Source: Candidatus Woesearchaeota archaeon
Lineage (GTDB): Archaea > Nanobdellota > Nanobdellia > SCGC-AAA011-G17 > GW2011-AR18
DNA: 43,540 nucleotides
Direction of reading: 5' to 3'
Assembly: GCA_018302235.1 (NCBI GenBank)
Contig: JAGVZW010000036.1
Coordinates: forward strand, 1-43,540
Shown piece by piece: positions 31,169 to 39,996 of the stretch (within the stretch, counting starts at the first letter, position 1; each line of letters starts with the position of its first letter). The position numbers and the translations under genes are program-made. The notes beneath the pieces are model-generated. The model saw nothing but the letters and a program-made list of their open reading frames with translations. It did not search any database and was not told the origin of the DNA.

Positions 31169-31467
31169 ATTCAATGAAAGATATATCAAAAATAATAGAG
31201 TATCCTAAAGAGGGTATTTTAAGCAAAACAATACATAAGGCTAGTAAAATAGATATAACTTTATTCTGTATGCCTGCTAAAACAAAGATTTCAGAACATA
31301 CATCAACAAGAGAAGGATATATATATGTAATCGAAGGAAAAGGAATTTTTTGCTTAGAAGGAAAGAATATTAAAATGAAACCAAATATATTTATATTTAT
31401 GAAAGAAAATGCTGTTCATTCCCTAAAAGCTGAAAAAAATACATCTTTTATTCTTACTTTATTCTAA
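31165..31467 (+). CDS. Cupin-domain protein
   Basis: ISEHTSTREGYIYVIEGKGIFCLEGKNIKMKPNIFIFMKENAVHSLKA. Confidence 0.9.
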   Translation: MNSMKDISKIIEYPKEGILSKTIHKASKIDITLFCMPAKTKISEHTSTREGYIYVIEGKGIFCLEGKNIKMKPNIFIFMKENAVHSLKAEKNTSFILTLF

Positions 31468-32179
31468 TATTTATTTCTCCAAAATGTTTTTCTTGTTCTA
31501 ATTTAATTCTTTGCTGATTATCTAGATGTAATAATGGAACAAAAGTCCCAATAATTTCATCTCTATTTGGTTTTTCACTTAATAAATTATTAAATTTAAG
31601 ATCGTTTTTTTCTTTTAAATATATAATAATTTTTTCAAATAATTCTTCTATTAATTTATTAATATCAATCTTTTTTTCTGGAATCATTAAATCAGTTGGA
31701 ATCCTTTCTGCTTCTTCTTTTCTTAATAATCTCTTAGTATTTATCTCTAAAGCCTGTTCTAAAGCAGAAATTAAATCTGCAATACTAACCCTTCGTTTTC
31801 TAGCCTGTGGTGTTCTTATTGTTAAATTCGGGTTATCTATAAATTCCAATTTTTTTTGTTCATTTGGTAAGAAATCATCTAATTCGTCTATATTATCGCT
31901 TGGAAACATAATATGATCTAAAGATGCAATATCTTCATTTAATAGTTTTTCACTTTTTAATTTTAATAATATTGCAGAGGCTAAAATCATCTTCCCAGAA
32001 ATAAAAAAATTCATTTCTTGCATCTTTTTAATCTCTTTTAAATATTCCTGAGATATCCAGCTGATATCAATATTCCAAGGATCTATTTCCCCTTTTTTTA
32101 CTAGATCTTGAATTATAGATTGCCAAGTAACATCATTCTTTTGCACCAAAATTTCATATAATTTTCTTTGTTCTTCCAT
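31454..32179 (-). CDS. scpA: Segregation and condensation protein A (kleisin)
   Basis: IDPWNIDISWISQEYLKEIKKMQEMNFFISGKMILASAILLKLKSEKLL. Confidence 0.9.
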   Translation of the reverse strand: MEEQRKLYEILVQKNDVTWQSIIQDLVKKGEIDPWNIDISWISQEYLKEIKKMQEMNFFISGKMILASAILLKLKSEKLLNEDIASLDHIMFPSDNIDELDDFLPNEQKKLEFIDNPNLTIRTPQARKRRVSIADLISALEQALEINTKRLLRKEEAERIPTDLMIPEKKIDINKLIEELFEKIIIYLKEKNDLKFNNLLSEKPNRDEIIGTFVPLLHLDNQQRIKLEQEKHFGEINIRIK

Positions 32180-32220
32180 ATATTTAATTAGAAAAGAAGA
32201 TATATAAATTTATCTTTGAG

Positions 32221-32244
32221 GTGAGCTGTAAAGTTAACGACACC
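32221..32244. repeat. 24-bp IS-end-like motif, copy B
   Basis: GTGAGCTGTAAAGTTAACGACACC. Confidence 0.6.
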
Positions 32245-32258
32245 CGCATTTGATAAAT

Positions 32259-32939
32259 TTAGAATTCACCCAAGTTTTTTTGTTTTTTTATCTTCGCAAC
32301 TTCTTTATATGTAGCCCAAGTTTTTCTAAAAATTTCTGGATACTTATTCCAATTTTCTTTTAAGAATTCTATAGTTTGTAAATCAGAAGGATATCCTGAA
32401 TTAAAATCACCGTAGATTTCTTTTAACTTTGCTATCTCTCTATCTCTTGTAACTTTTGCTAGAATTGAGGCTGCCCCGACCATAACATATTTACTATCTG
32501 CTTTATGTTCACATCTTAATTGAATATTTTCCTTTAAATAGGTCTTTAAATGCTCTGAATATGCTATTATATTATTAGATGGGCAATCAACAATAGCAAT
32601 CTCGGGCTTTAAATAATTAATAATCATAGCGAACTTAATACTTTCTAACCAGTTTAAATTAGTTCCCGGTGTTTCTAAAGTTTTATCAATCTCACCTGGA
32701 GAAATAATCAAAATCTTATATTTTTTTACAATCTTTATTATTCTTCCGTATAATTCTTCTCTTTTTTTTGAAGATAATTGTTTAGAATCCTTTACCCCGA
32801 GTGCAGTTAAAGAAGATAATTTATCTTCTTCAATCAATACCCCAGCTATTACCATTGGACCAATGACAGGGCCTATTGGTAGGTTAACTTAATAGTTAAA
32901 CCTTCTACCAGCGTCATCAGTTCCACAAATTAAAGTCAT
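32259..32939 (-). CDS. rnhB: Ribonuclease HII, interrupted by predicted 30-nt intron
   Basis: Exon 1 MTLICGTDDAGR; exon 2 GPVIGPMVIAGVLIEED...VGAASILAKVTRDREI...SGYPSD. ORF-track start at 32855 is an internal Met. Confidence 0.92.
32875..32904 (-). other. Predicted BHB intron in rnhB mRNA (30 nt)
   Basis: Minus strand TGGT AG^A AGGTTTAAC TATTAA GTTAACCT ACCA AT^A; removal restores GCT GGT AGA GGC CCT (AGRGP). Contains in-frame TAA. Confidence 0.8.
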
Positions 32940-33018
32940 AAAACTCTAAAACTAAATTAATTTTTAAAGATATCTATAATATAAACAAATTTAAATAACT
33001 TTTTATAATGTTACTTTT

Positions 33019-34311
33019 ATGAAGTATTTAGATAAATTAATTAAAGGAGAAATAAAACCATATAGATTAGAAGATTTAATTCTAGGTGGAAAAGAAATAG
33101 ATAGAGCTGAATGGAAAGTTATAGAAAAAAAAGCTCAAAGACTAAGAAGAAGATATTATGAATATTTAGTTAAAAAAACCCAAGGATTACCTCAAGAATG
33201 GACATTAGAAAGAAATTTATTATTTCCATATTCATCACCAGAATGTAAACTAATTGGAAAACCACAAATAGAAAACTCTCTTATTGGTCCATATGGTTTT
33301 GTAGGACCAGTTAATATTCATGGTATATTCGCCAATGGAGATTATTATCCTATTTTATTTACATGGGAAACACAATTAATTAGGGCAATTAATGCTGGAG
33401 CATCACACGCTAGAAGGTATGGTGGGATAAATACAGTAGTAGAAGATAATGGAATGACTAGGGCCCCGTTAATAATTGCAAAATCTGAAAATGAGGCTAT
33501 GGATTTTATTAAATTTGTTCAATCAAAAAAAGGTAGATTAAGAAAACTAATTGATTCCAGAATGAATCACGGTTATTTTATGGGAATTGATTCTTTTAGG
33601 CATGAAAACGCTATTTATCTGAGAATGAGGTTTAATACTGGAGACTCTATGGGAATGAATATGGCAACCTTTGAGGCAGATATAGCTACTAAGTGGTTAG
33701 TAAAACATTTTAGAGGCAATGTTAAATATATTTCAGTATCTAGTAATATGTGTACAGATAAGAAAGTAACCCCAATTAACGCTATTTTAGGTCGGGGTAA
33801 AAGGGTAGATGTGCATATTAAAATTCCATTAGAAGAATTAAAATCTTATCTTGCTGAAAGTAAAAGAAGTATAAGTGAATTTAGAAAAATGATTGATCTT
33901 AAAAACAAAGGCTCAGATATTGCTGGAGGAGGTATAGGCACACATAATACCCATGTTGCTAATATTGTTGGTAATATGTTTCCAGCTTATGCTCAGGATC
34001 ATGGTCAGATCGGTACTAGTTCAATGGCTGACAAGTATTTGGAACTAGAAAAAGGGTTCTTAAAATATTCTTTAACTATGTATTGTTTAGAAGTAGGTAC
34101 TGTTGGGGGTGGAACAGACTATAAACCAGCCAATATATTTTTACAAGCATTGGGATGTAGAGACCCAATAACAGATAGACCCTATAAAAATTCTGCTTTA
34201 AAATTTGCTGAGATCATCGGTGCAACAGCAATCTGTGGTGAATTGGGGACTGATTTAGCATTAATAAAGGGTGTACTTCCTGAATATCATAGAAATGCTA
34301 CAAGGAAATAA
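33019..34311 (+). CDS. Hydroxymethylglutaryl-CoA reductase
   Basis: IENSLIGPYGFVGP; GDSMGMNM; MCTDKKVTPINAILGRGKRV; IGTSSM; VGTVGGGT. Confidence 0.95.
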   Translation: MKYLDKLIKGEIKPYRLEDLILGGKEIDRAEWKVIEKKAQRLRRRYYEYLVKKTQGLPQEWTLERNLLFPYSSPECKLIGKPQIENSLIGPYGFVGPVNIHGIFANGDYYPILFTWETQLIRAINAGASHARRYGGINTVVEDNGMTRAPLIIAKSENEAMDFIKFVQSKKGRLRKLIDSRMNHGYFMGIDSFRHENAIYLRMRFNTGDSMGMNMATFEADIATKWLVKHFRGNVKYISVSSNMCTDKKVTPINAILGRGKRVDVHIKIPLEELKSYLAESKRSISEFRKMIDLKNKGSDIAGGGIGTHNTHVANIVGNMFPAYAQDHGQIGTSSMADKYLELEKGFLKYSLTMYCLEVGTVGGGTDYKPANIFLQALGCRDPITDRPYKNSALKFAEIIGATAICGELGTDLALIKGVLPEYHRNATRK

Positions 34312-34366
34312 TTTCTATTATTTTAAGAATAAAAAATAGCGGGAAAAGGATTTGAACCTTTGACCT

Positions 34367-34396
34367 TTACCCATTCTAACTAAAAAGTTAGATATT
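34367..34396 (-). other. tRNA-iMet intron D (43/44, 30 nt)
   Basis: ACCC/GGGT central helix; bulges GG^A and AA^A; intron helix AT(a)TCTAACT/AGTTAGAAT. Confidence 0.8.
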
Positions 34397-34402
34397 CCGG
34401 GT

Positions 34403-34429
34403 CTCTCGAAGGTACAATACAGTAGCCCA
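34403..34429 (-). other. tRNA-iMet intron C (37/38, 27 nt)
   Basis: CTCA/CGAG central helix (one A·C mismatch); bulges TA^T and AG^A; restores CTCATAA. Confidence 0.75.
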
Positions 34430-34437
34430 TATGAGCC

Positions 34438-34468
34438 ATCCGCGACATCCCTTTAAAAGAGATAACCT
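34438..34468 (-). other. tRNA-iMet intron B (29/30, 31 nt)
   Basis: CCGT/GCGG central helix (one wobble); bulges CG^A and AT^G; intron helix GGT(t)ATCTCT/AGGGATGTC. Confidence 0.75.
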
Positions 34469-34477
34469 CGACGGGCA

Positions 34478-34508
34478 TACAGGAAATTTCTAACGAATCA
34501 GAAATTTT
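34478..34508 (-). other. tRNA-iMet intron A (D-loop, 31 nt)
   Basis: CAGG/CCTG central helix; bulges AG^A and TA^T; intron helix AAATTTCT/AGAAATTT. Confidence 0.8.
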
Positions 34509-34665
34509 CTCCTGACTGCCCTATCCCGCTATAACTTAAAAATAAAATTCAATTCTATTTAAACTTATTTATATCATACTAAGACTACTTGATAGTAAAA
34601 ACAAAACGAAAGTTTTATAAAGAATTATATTTTGAAATATATAAAACAAAAGATGGTTATGGATA

Positions 34666-35298
34666 ATGACAATACAATATAAACAATTAAAAGAGATAGA
34701 AAAGGAATTACTTAAAGGGATATCTATTAAAAAATTAGAAGATGAGTTTAATACAATTACCGGGGTTTATACAGCAACAACAGGTATAAATATAATCTGT
34801 GTTGCCGTAACTATAGACTACAAAACAAAAGAAAAGATAGAAACTGAATTTAAGATTGTTGTTGAAGAATTGCCATATAATCCTAATTTTATTCCGTTTA
34901 GAGAGGGCCCGGTAATTATAGAAACATTAAAATCTCTAAAAATAGAGCCAGAGCTAATAATTGTTGCTGGTTATGGAACAATAAATAAATATAAATTAGG
35001 AGTAGCTTCTTATGTAGGTTTAATGTTAAAAAAGCCAACAATCAGTGTTTCTATAAAATTGAACTATGGTATAATAAAAAATAATGATGTTTATTTTAAA
35101 GAAGAAATACGCGGCAAGATTCTTAAAACTAAAGAATTTGCCAATCCTATTTTTATCTCTCCAGGGCACAATATTGATATAAATACATCATTAGACATAA
35201 CAAAAGAGATATCTACTGGAGTGAAATTACCCATACCATTATTTTTAGCCCATAAAAAGATAATAAAATTAAGAGATGAAATAAATAACAAAATATAA
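34666..35298 (+). CDS. Endonuclease V-like protein, probably catalytically inactive
   Basis: PYNPNFIPFREGPVIIETLKSLKIEPELIIVAGYG...LGVASYVGLMLKKPTISV...PIFISPGHNIDINTSLDI...KLPIPLFLAHK. Confidence 0.85.
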   Translation: MTIQYKQLKEIEKELLKGISIKKLEDEFNTITGVYTATTGINIICVAVTIDYKTKEKIETEFKIVVEELPYNPNFIPFREGPVIIETLKSLKIEPELIIVAGYGTINKYKLGVASYVGLMLKKPTISVSIKLNYGIIKNNDVYFKEEIRGKILKTKEFANPIFISPGHNIDINTSLDITKEISTGVKLPIPLFLAHKKIIKLRDEINNKI

Positions 35299-35323
35299 AA
35301 ACTATGAATTATTTTTATCAACA

Positions 35324-35956
35324 ATGAATCTCATACCTAAAAACTACAAACGTTATAAAATTACAAGAAATTTAACAACATCAAATATAGAGATTAAAGA
35401 TCTTCTTAAATCTTGGATTTTCATTTCAGTAGCATTTGCTATAGTTTTAGGCGGATTATCATATGCAATCTTCAAATCCTTAATAATAACATCTATTGTT
35501 GTAGGAACTGGTTTTTTACTCCATGAATTAGCCCACAAGATAGTTGCACAAAAATATAAAATGTTTGCAGAATTTAGAGCATTTAATGAAATGTTATTTT
35601 TAGCCTTAATAATGTCTTTATTTGGTTTTGTAATTGCAGCCCCAGGAGCAGTTATGATTGCCAATAAAAAAAATCTTAAAAATATCAATGGAAAAATATC
35701 TATAGCTGGCCCATTAACAAATATCTTTTTGTCATTAATCTTTGTATTAATTTATTTTATATCTACAGATTTTATTCAGCTAATAGCAGGATACGGTGCA
35801 AGAATTAATATCTTTTTAGCCTTATTTAATATGATTCCTTTTTCACTATTCGATGGTGCAAAAATATTTAAATGGAGTAAGCTAATATGGTTTGTAACAG
35901 TACTAATATGTATTTTTTTATTAGTATTAAATTTTAAGTATATAGGAGTAATCTAA
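35324..35956 (+). CDS. Site-2 protease-like (M50) membrane metalloprotease
   Basis: GFLLHELAHKIVAQKY (HExxH); multiple TMs; NMIPFSLFDGAKIF. Confidence 0.88.
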   Translation: MNLIPKNYKRYKITRNLTTSNIEIKDLLKSWIFISVAFAIVLGGLSYAIFKSLIITSIVVGTGFLLHELAHKIVAQKYKMFAEFRAFNEMLFLALIMSLFGFVIAAPGAVMIANKKNLKNINGKISIAGPLTNIFLSLIFVLIYFISTDFIQLIAGYGARINIFLALFNMIPFSLFDGAKIFKWSKLIWFVTVLICIFLLVLNFKYIGVI

Positions 35957-36679
35957 ATGATAAATAAAGAACAAAGAGTTGGTATTTTTGTTGACGTACA
36001 GAATTTATATTATTCTGCAAGGTATTTGTATAATTCTAAGGTAGATTTCAAAGAAATCTTAAATCTTGCCTTAAGGGGGAGAAGACTAGTGAGAGCAATA
36101 GCCTATACAATCTCAGCAGATATGAAAGATGAAGTCTCTTTTTTTAAAGCCCTAGAAACAATTGGTTTTGAAGTGAAATCCAAGGATTTACAGGTTTTTC
36201 ATACCGGAGGAAAAAAAGGAGACTGGGATGTTGGTATAGCTATAGATTCCATAGAAATTGCTCCAAGACTAGATGTTATTGTTATAGTCTCTGGTGATGG
36301 AGATTATGTTCCCTTAGTAGAACATCTCAGAAGAGTCCATGGGTGCAAGGTTGAAGCAATGAGTTTTGGTAAAAGTTCTTCTTTATCCTTAAAAAATGCA
36401 GTAGACGAATTTCTAGACTTAGATAAATCTCCAAGATTCTTAATTAATCCCCAAGATTATCATAATAAACAGCATAAAAAAGGTTTTTTACAAAAAATAT
36501 TGCCAAGAAAAGAAGAGATAAAATTAACACCAATACAGCAAGCAATATTAGAAGATAAGCCAATAATAAGCGAGAATAAAGAAGAAATACTAGAGAAACT
36601 AGAAGAGATAAAGATTAAAACAAAAGAAGAAAAAAATAAGAAGATAAAAAAGAAAACTATTAAAAGAAAAAAGAAATAA
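35957..36679 (+). CDS. NYN/LabA-type (DUF88) PIN-like ribonuclease
   Basis: GIFVDVQNLYYSAR...KGDWDVGIAIDSIEI...VIVSGDGDYVPLVEHLRRVHGCKVEAMSF. Confidence 0.92.
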   Translation: MINKEQRVGIFVDVQNLYYSARYLYNSKVDFKEILNLALRGRRLVRAIAYTISADMKDEVSFFKALETIGFEVKSKDLQVFHTGGKKGDWDVGIAIDSIEIAPRLDVIVIVSGDGDYVPLVEHLRRVHGCKVEAMSFGKSSSLSLKNAVDEFLDLDKSPRFLINPQDYHNKQHKKGFLQKILPRKEEIKLTPIQQAILEDKPIISENKEEILEKLEEIKIKTKEEKNKKIKKKTIKRKKK

Positions 36680-36793
36680 TTTTTATTATTTTTTAAACAA
36701 GAAAACTATACGGACTTTGATCTGTAGATGAATGCATTAGAACCCTTTTGTAATGTCCTAATATTTTTTCGTTTTTTTATATTCATGAACTAA

Positions 36794-36910
36794 TTACTGT
36801 ACTCTTCTTTCTGTGATTTTGTAAACTAAGGCTATTTCCTTAGGTTTTTTAGAGAATTTTACCACCTGATCCACCAACCATTTTATTCTCTTTTTATTTA
36901 ATTTAGTCAT
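36794..36910 (-). pseudogene. Transposase N-terminal HTH remnant (IS481-like)
   Basis: MTKLNKKRIKWLVDQVVKFSKKPKEIALVYKITERRVQ*, followed after the stop by LVHEYKKTKKY*. Confidence 0.65.
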
Positions 36911-36956
36911 GCTGGGAATATCTTCCCAATAACTATGAATATGTTTACTAAAAGAG

Positions 36957-37727
36957 ATGAAACAGGCTAAAATTATAGGAATAGTATCATATAAAGGTGG
37001 GGTTGGTAAAACTACTTTCACAACAAATTTAGCTATAGTGTTAACACAAGAATATAAAAAAAATGTTTTGGTGGTAGATGGAAGTATAGGTTGTCCGACA
37101 TTGGGATTACATTTTGGTTATCAAGAGCCAGATAGAACCTTACAAGACTGTTTAAATTCAAAATTTTTAACGATTAAAGATATAATTTATGAGCATAAAT
37201 CTGGACTGCATTTAATAGCAGCATCTCATTCTAAAAAAGTGCAATCATTTGGTAGTTTTAAACCAATGATACGTAGTTTAAGGCGGTATTATGATTTTAT
37301 TTTAATAGATAGTTCACCTATAATAGGAGAAGAAACTTATGCTGTGATGAAGGCCTCTGATTTTTTATTTGTGGTAACAAATACAGATCATGTGAGTTTA
37401 GGAAGTTCAATGAGAACAATAAAAAGTGCTTTAAATAAAGGTATAAATATAAAGGGTGTTATATTAAATAAGGTATTGAATAAAAGATTTGAATTAGATT
37501 TTGCTACTATAGAGGATGCAACCAAACTTCCAATTTTATTATCTATTAATTATGATATGGATTTTATAAAGGCTTTAGGTGAGGGCATGCCTTTGGGTTT
37601 ATATAATCCAAGAAATTCAGAGATTAAGAAACATAAACAATTAGCATCTGCTTTATGTGGAAATTTATCTGAAAAACCAATGAATAAAGAATCAATAAAT
37701 AGGGTTATTTTGAATTTTAAGTCTTAG
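36957..37727 (+). CDS. ParA/MinD-like P-loop ATPase
   Basis: IIGIVSYKGGVGKTTFTTNLAIVLTQEYKKNVLVVDGSIGCPTLGLHFG. Confidence 0.92.
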   Translation: MKQAKIIGIVSYKGGVGKTTFTTNLAIVLTQEYKKNVLVVDGSIGCPTLGLHFGYQEPDRTLQDCLNSKFLTIKDIIYEHKSGLHLIAASHSKKVQSFGSFKPMIRSLRRYYDFILIDSSPIIGEETYAVMKASDFLFVVTNTDHVSLGSSMRTIKSALNKGINIKGVILNKVLNKRFELDFATIEDATKLPILLSINYDMDFIKALGEGMPLGLYNPRNSEIKKHKQLASALCGNLSEKPMNKESINRVILNFKS

Positions 37728-38094
37728 AGAAATAATCTTCTAAGTTTTTTGATCCATACTTTATAGTTTTTAGATTAATTTGGGCTGTTTTTTCATTTAT
37801 TGTATTGCCAGCAACTGTTTTTCTTTTTCTCATGCCTTTTGTGCCCTTTATGTTTAATCCTACACCCTTAGCACTAAATATTTTTCTTTTTATTACGCCC
37901 TGAATGTCTTTGCGCATTGGAAATCCTGAGCTATCACTTCCTCCTCTAATTTCAAATTCGTAGTCCGGTAAGTCATCTAAACCAACTTTTTCTCCTATTT
38001 TTTTACCTTTTAAAGGGTTGTCAACAGAATCTATAATTTTAGTATAACTTTTTTTATTTTTTACATCATTTAATGTAATTTTCACTTCTACCAT
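37717..38094 (-). CDS. rps6e: Ribosomal protein eS6
   Basis: GKKIGEKVGLDDLPDYEFEIRGGSDSSGFPMRKDIQG...KGMRKRKTVAGNTI. Confidence 0.95.
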   Translation of the reverse strand: MVEVKITLNDVKNKKSYTKIIDSVDNPLKGKKIGEKVGLDDLPDYEFEIRGGSDSSGFPMRKDIQGVIKRKIFSAKGVGLNIKGTKGMRKRKTVAGNTINEKTAQINLKTIKYGSKNLEDYFSKT

Positions 38095-38095
38095 T

Positions 38096-39805
38096 TTATA
38101 TACCCCACATTGGATCTTGTTTACGTTTTATTTCTGTAATTTCTTTGAGTATTTCTACTTCGTCCTCATTTAAATACTTTTTTAATTTTTTTAGTCTTAA
38201 AAATTCCTTTTCTTTGATATCAGAATATAATATATCAAATTCATGAATTTGTCGTCCCATAGTTACATTTGGTAACGCTATAGCTATTGCTTCTCCCTTC
38301 TTAGCTTCTTTTATATTTATTCCGTCTTTTTGTATTGTTTTTAGTTCTGTTAATATTTTTTCGTCTTTGATTAAAGTGGTTCCTGTTTTAGCAGTTCCAG
38401 CTAAAACTTCTGCGCCCACGACAGCAGGGTTTGACTGTCTAAATATATAACCTTGTAGGATTTGAATTTTAAATGGTCTTACTAGGTCTTTTATTGTTTT
38501 TTCTTGTATTTGTTTATATTCTTTTTCTCTCCATTCCTCAAAATTTTCTATAAGTTTGTATATTATATTATCAGTAATTATTTTTATTTGTGCATCAATT
38601 TTTTTTATATTAAATCCTAAGATTATTTTATTTAATTCATCTTGTTCAGAATCTGCTTCGGCAATATCTTTTTTAGTAATCTCTCCAACAGATGCTCTTT
38701 TAATATTGACTTTTTTTTCTTTTAATAGATTAATAAGTGCTTCTAGGCTTCCTAGTGTATCTGCTTTTATAACTATACCGTTTTTATTTATTTCTAATGT
38801 GGTGGCTTCTATCTCTTTCTTTATCTCTTCTTTTATATTTTCTTCATTTTTTTCTATAACTCGTAATGGCATTCCAGGAACAACATCCTCTACGTTTAAC
38901 GCAGAGATTTTGATACCAATAGCTGCATTAGCTTCTTGTACAGGCTTAAATTTTTTTCCATCTGGCAGAAACATAGCTTTAATCTTGGTAGTAATTGGTT
39001 CTTGTAATGTGCCTATTATTATTTTGTCTTCTGTTTTAATGCAACCATCATATAGAATTACATCAAGGGTTAGTCCTAGACCCTTTTCTTCCTTTAGTTC
39101 AAGTATAGTGGCTTTTCCAGGGCCACAGATATTACATGTTAAACAAACATCCAGGAATTTTTGTGCTAAACCTACCAAGAACATTAGTAATTCTGGTAGT
39201 CCCTCTCCTGTTTTAGCAGATATTGGTATAACTATAATATTTTTTGTGAAGTCTTGTATTGTGTCGAATCTCTCTATATTTAGATTAAAGTTTTCATATA
39301 ATTCACCTAATAATTTATAGAATTTTTCATCTAAATTTTTTTTTATACTATCAGATTGCGAATTTATATTTTGTAATAATGGGATTTTATTGTTTGATTT
39401 CCATCCTGAAATCAAATCAATCTTATTTAGGGCAATAATGAATGGTGTTTTATTTTCTTTTAAAATTTCTATACTTTCGATTGTTTGTGGTTTTATGCCT
39501 TCATTTATGTCTATAACCAAGATAGCGATATCTGCTAGGCTCCCCCCTCTTTTTCTTAGGTTAGTAAATGCAGCGTGGCCTGGTGTATCAATGAATAATA
39601 GTCCTGGCAGGGTTAAATTTTTATTTTTTAATAAGTCTTTACAAATCTTTTTAATAATTTTAATGTCTAAATTATATGCATTAATACTTTGTGTTATTTT
39701 TCCTACTTCTTTTAGAGCGATAGCTGTTCCTCTTATCTTATCTTGAATTGTAGTTTTTCCATGATCTACATGTCCTAAAAATAAACAAATTGGTTGTCTT
39801 AGCAT
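38096..39805 (-). CDS. infB: Translation initiation factor aIF5B
   Basis: RQPICLFLGHVDHGKTTIQDKIRGT; FIDTPGHAAFTNLRKRGG; NKID. Confidence 0.95.
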   Translation of the reverse strand: MLRQPICLFLGHVDHGKTTIQDKIRGTAIALKEVGKITQSINAYNLDIKIIKKICKDLLKNKNLTLPGLLFIDTPGHAAFTNLRKRGGSLADIAILVIDINEGIKPQTIESIEILKENKTPFIIALNKIDLISGWKSNNKIPLLQNINSQSDSIKKNLDEKFYKLLGELYENFNLNIERFDTIQDFTKNIIVIPISAKTGEGLPELLMFLVGLAQKFLDVCLTCNICGPGKATILELKEEKGLGLTLDVILYDGCIKTEDKIIIGTLQEPITTKIKAMFLPDGKKFKPVQEANAAIGIKISALNVEDVVPGMPLRVIEKNEENIKEEIKKEIEATTLEINKNGIVIKADTLGSLEALINLLKEKKVNIKRASVGEITKKDIAEADSEQDELNKIILGFNIKKIDAQIKIITDNIIYKLIENFEEWREKEYKQIQEKTIKDLVRPFKIQILQGYIFRQSNPAVVGAEVLAGTAKTGTTLIKDEKILTELKTIQKDGINIKEAKKGEAIAIALPNVTMGRQIHEFDILYSDIKEKEFLRLKKLKKYLNEDEVEILKEITEIKRKQDPMWGI

Positions 39806-39996
39806 TAATACTGATGATTTTTATACTATTTATAAATTTTTGTATATATTTTTTTGTTTATTTTCTTTTAGGATTTGATTCATATCTACTAAGATTGTAC
39901 CCTTATAACTTGTAATTATTTTTATCATAAATACTTTATAAAATTTATATATAAATAAATTAAGAACAAGAAATCTTAATTTATGATGCATAACAT

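Larger units (their letters stand above)
34337..34530 (-). tRNA. Initiator tRNA-Met(CAU) with four predicted introns
   Basis: Spliced: AGCGGGA TA GGGC AGTCAGGAGT GCCC G TCGGG CTCATAA CCCGG AGGTC AAAGG TTCAAAT CCTTT TCCCGCT A (75 nt from 194). Confidence 0.87.

Noticed and set aside
32874-32904. Intein, translational bypass or simple pseudogenization as explanation of the rnhB insertion
   Set aside because: 30 nt is far too short for an intein; takeoff/landing codons do not match as in known bypass elements; pseudogenization does not predict exact BHB geometry at homology-defined boundaries. Not strictly excluded without RNA data.
34337-34530. Two or more overlapping/permuted tRNAs instead of one multi-intron tRNA
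   Set aside because: Single acceptor stem AGCGGGA/TCCCGCT and all four excisions give one consistent initiator tRNA.
38556-39746. Plus-strand ORFs 38556-39320 and 39390-39746
   Set aside because: Antisense to infB.
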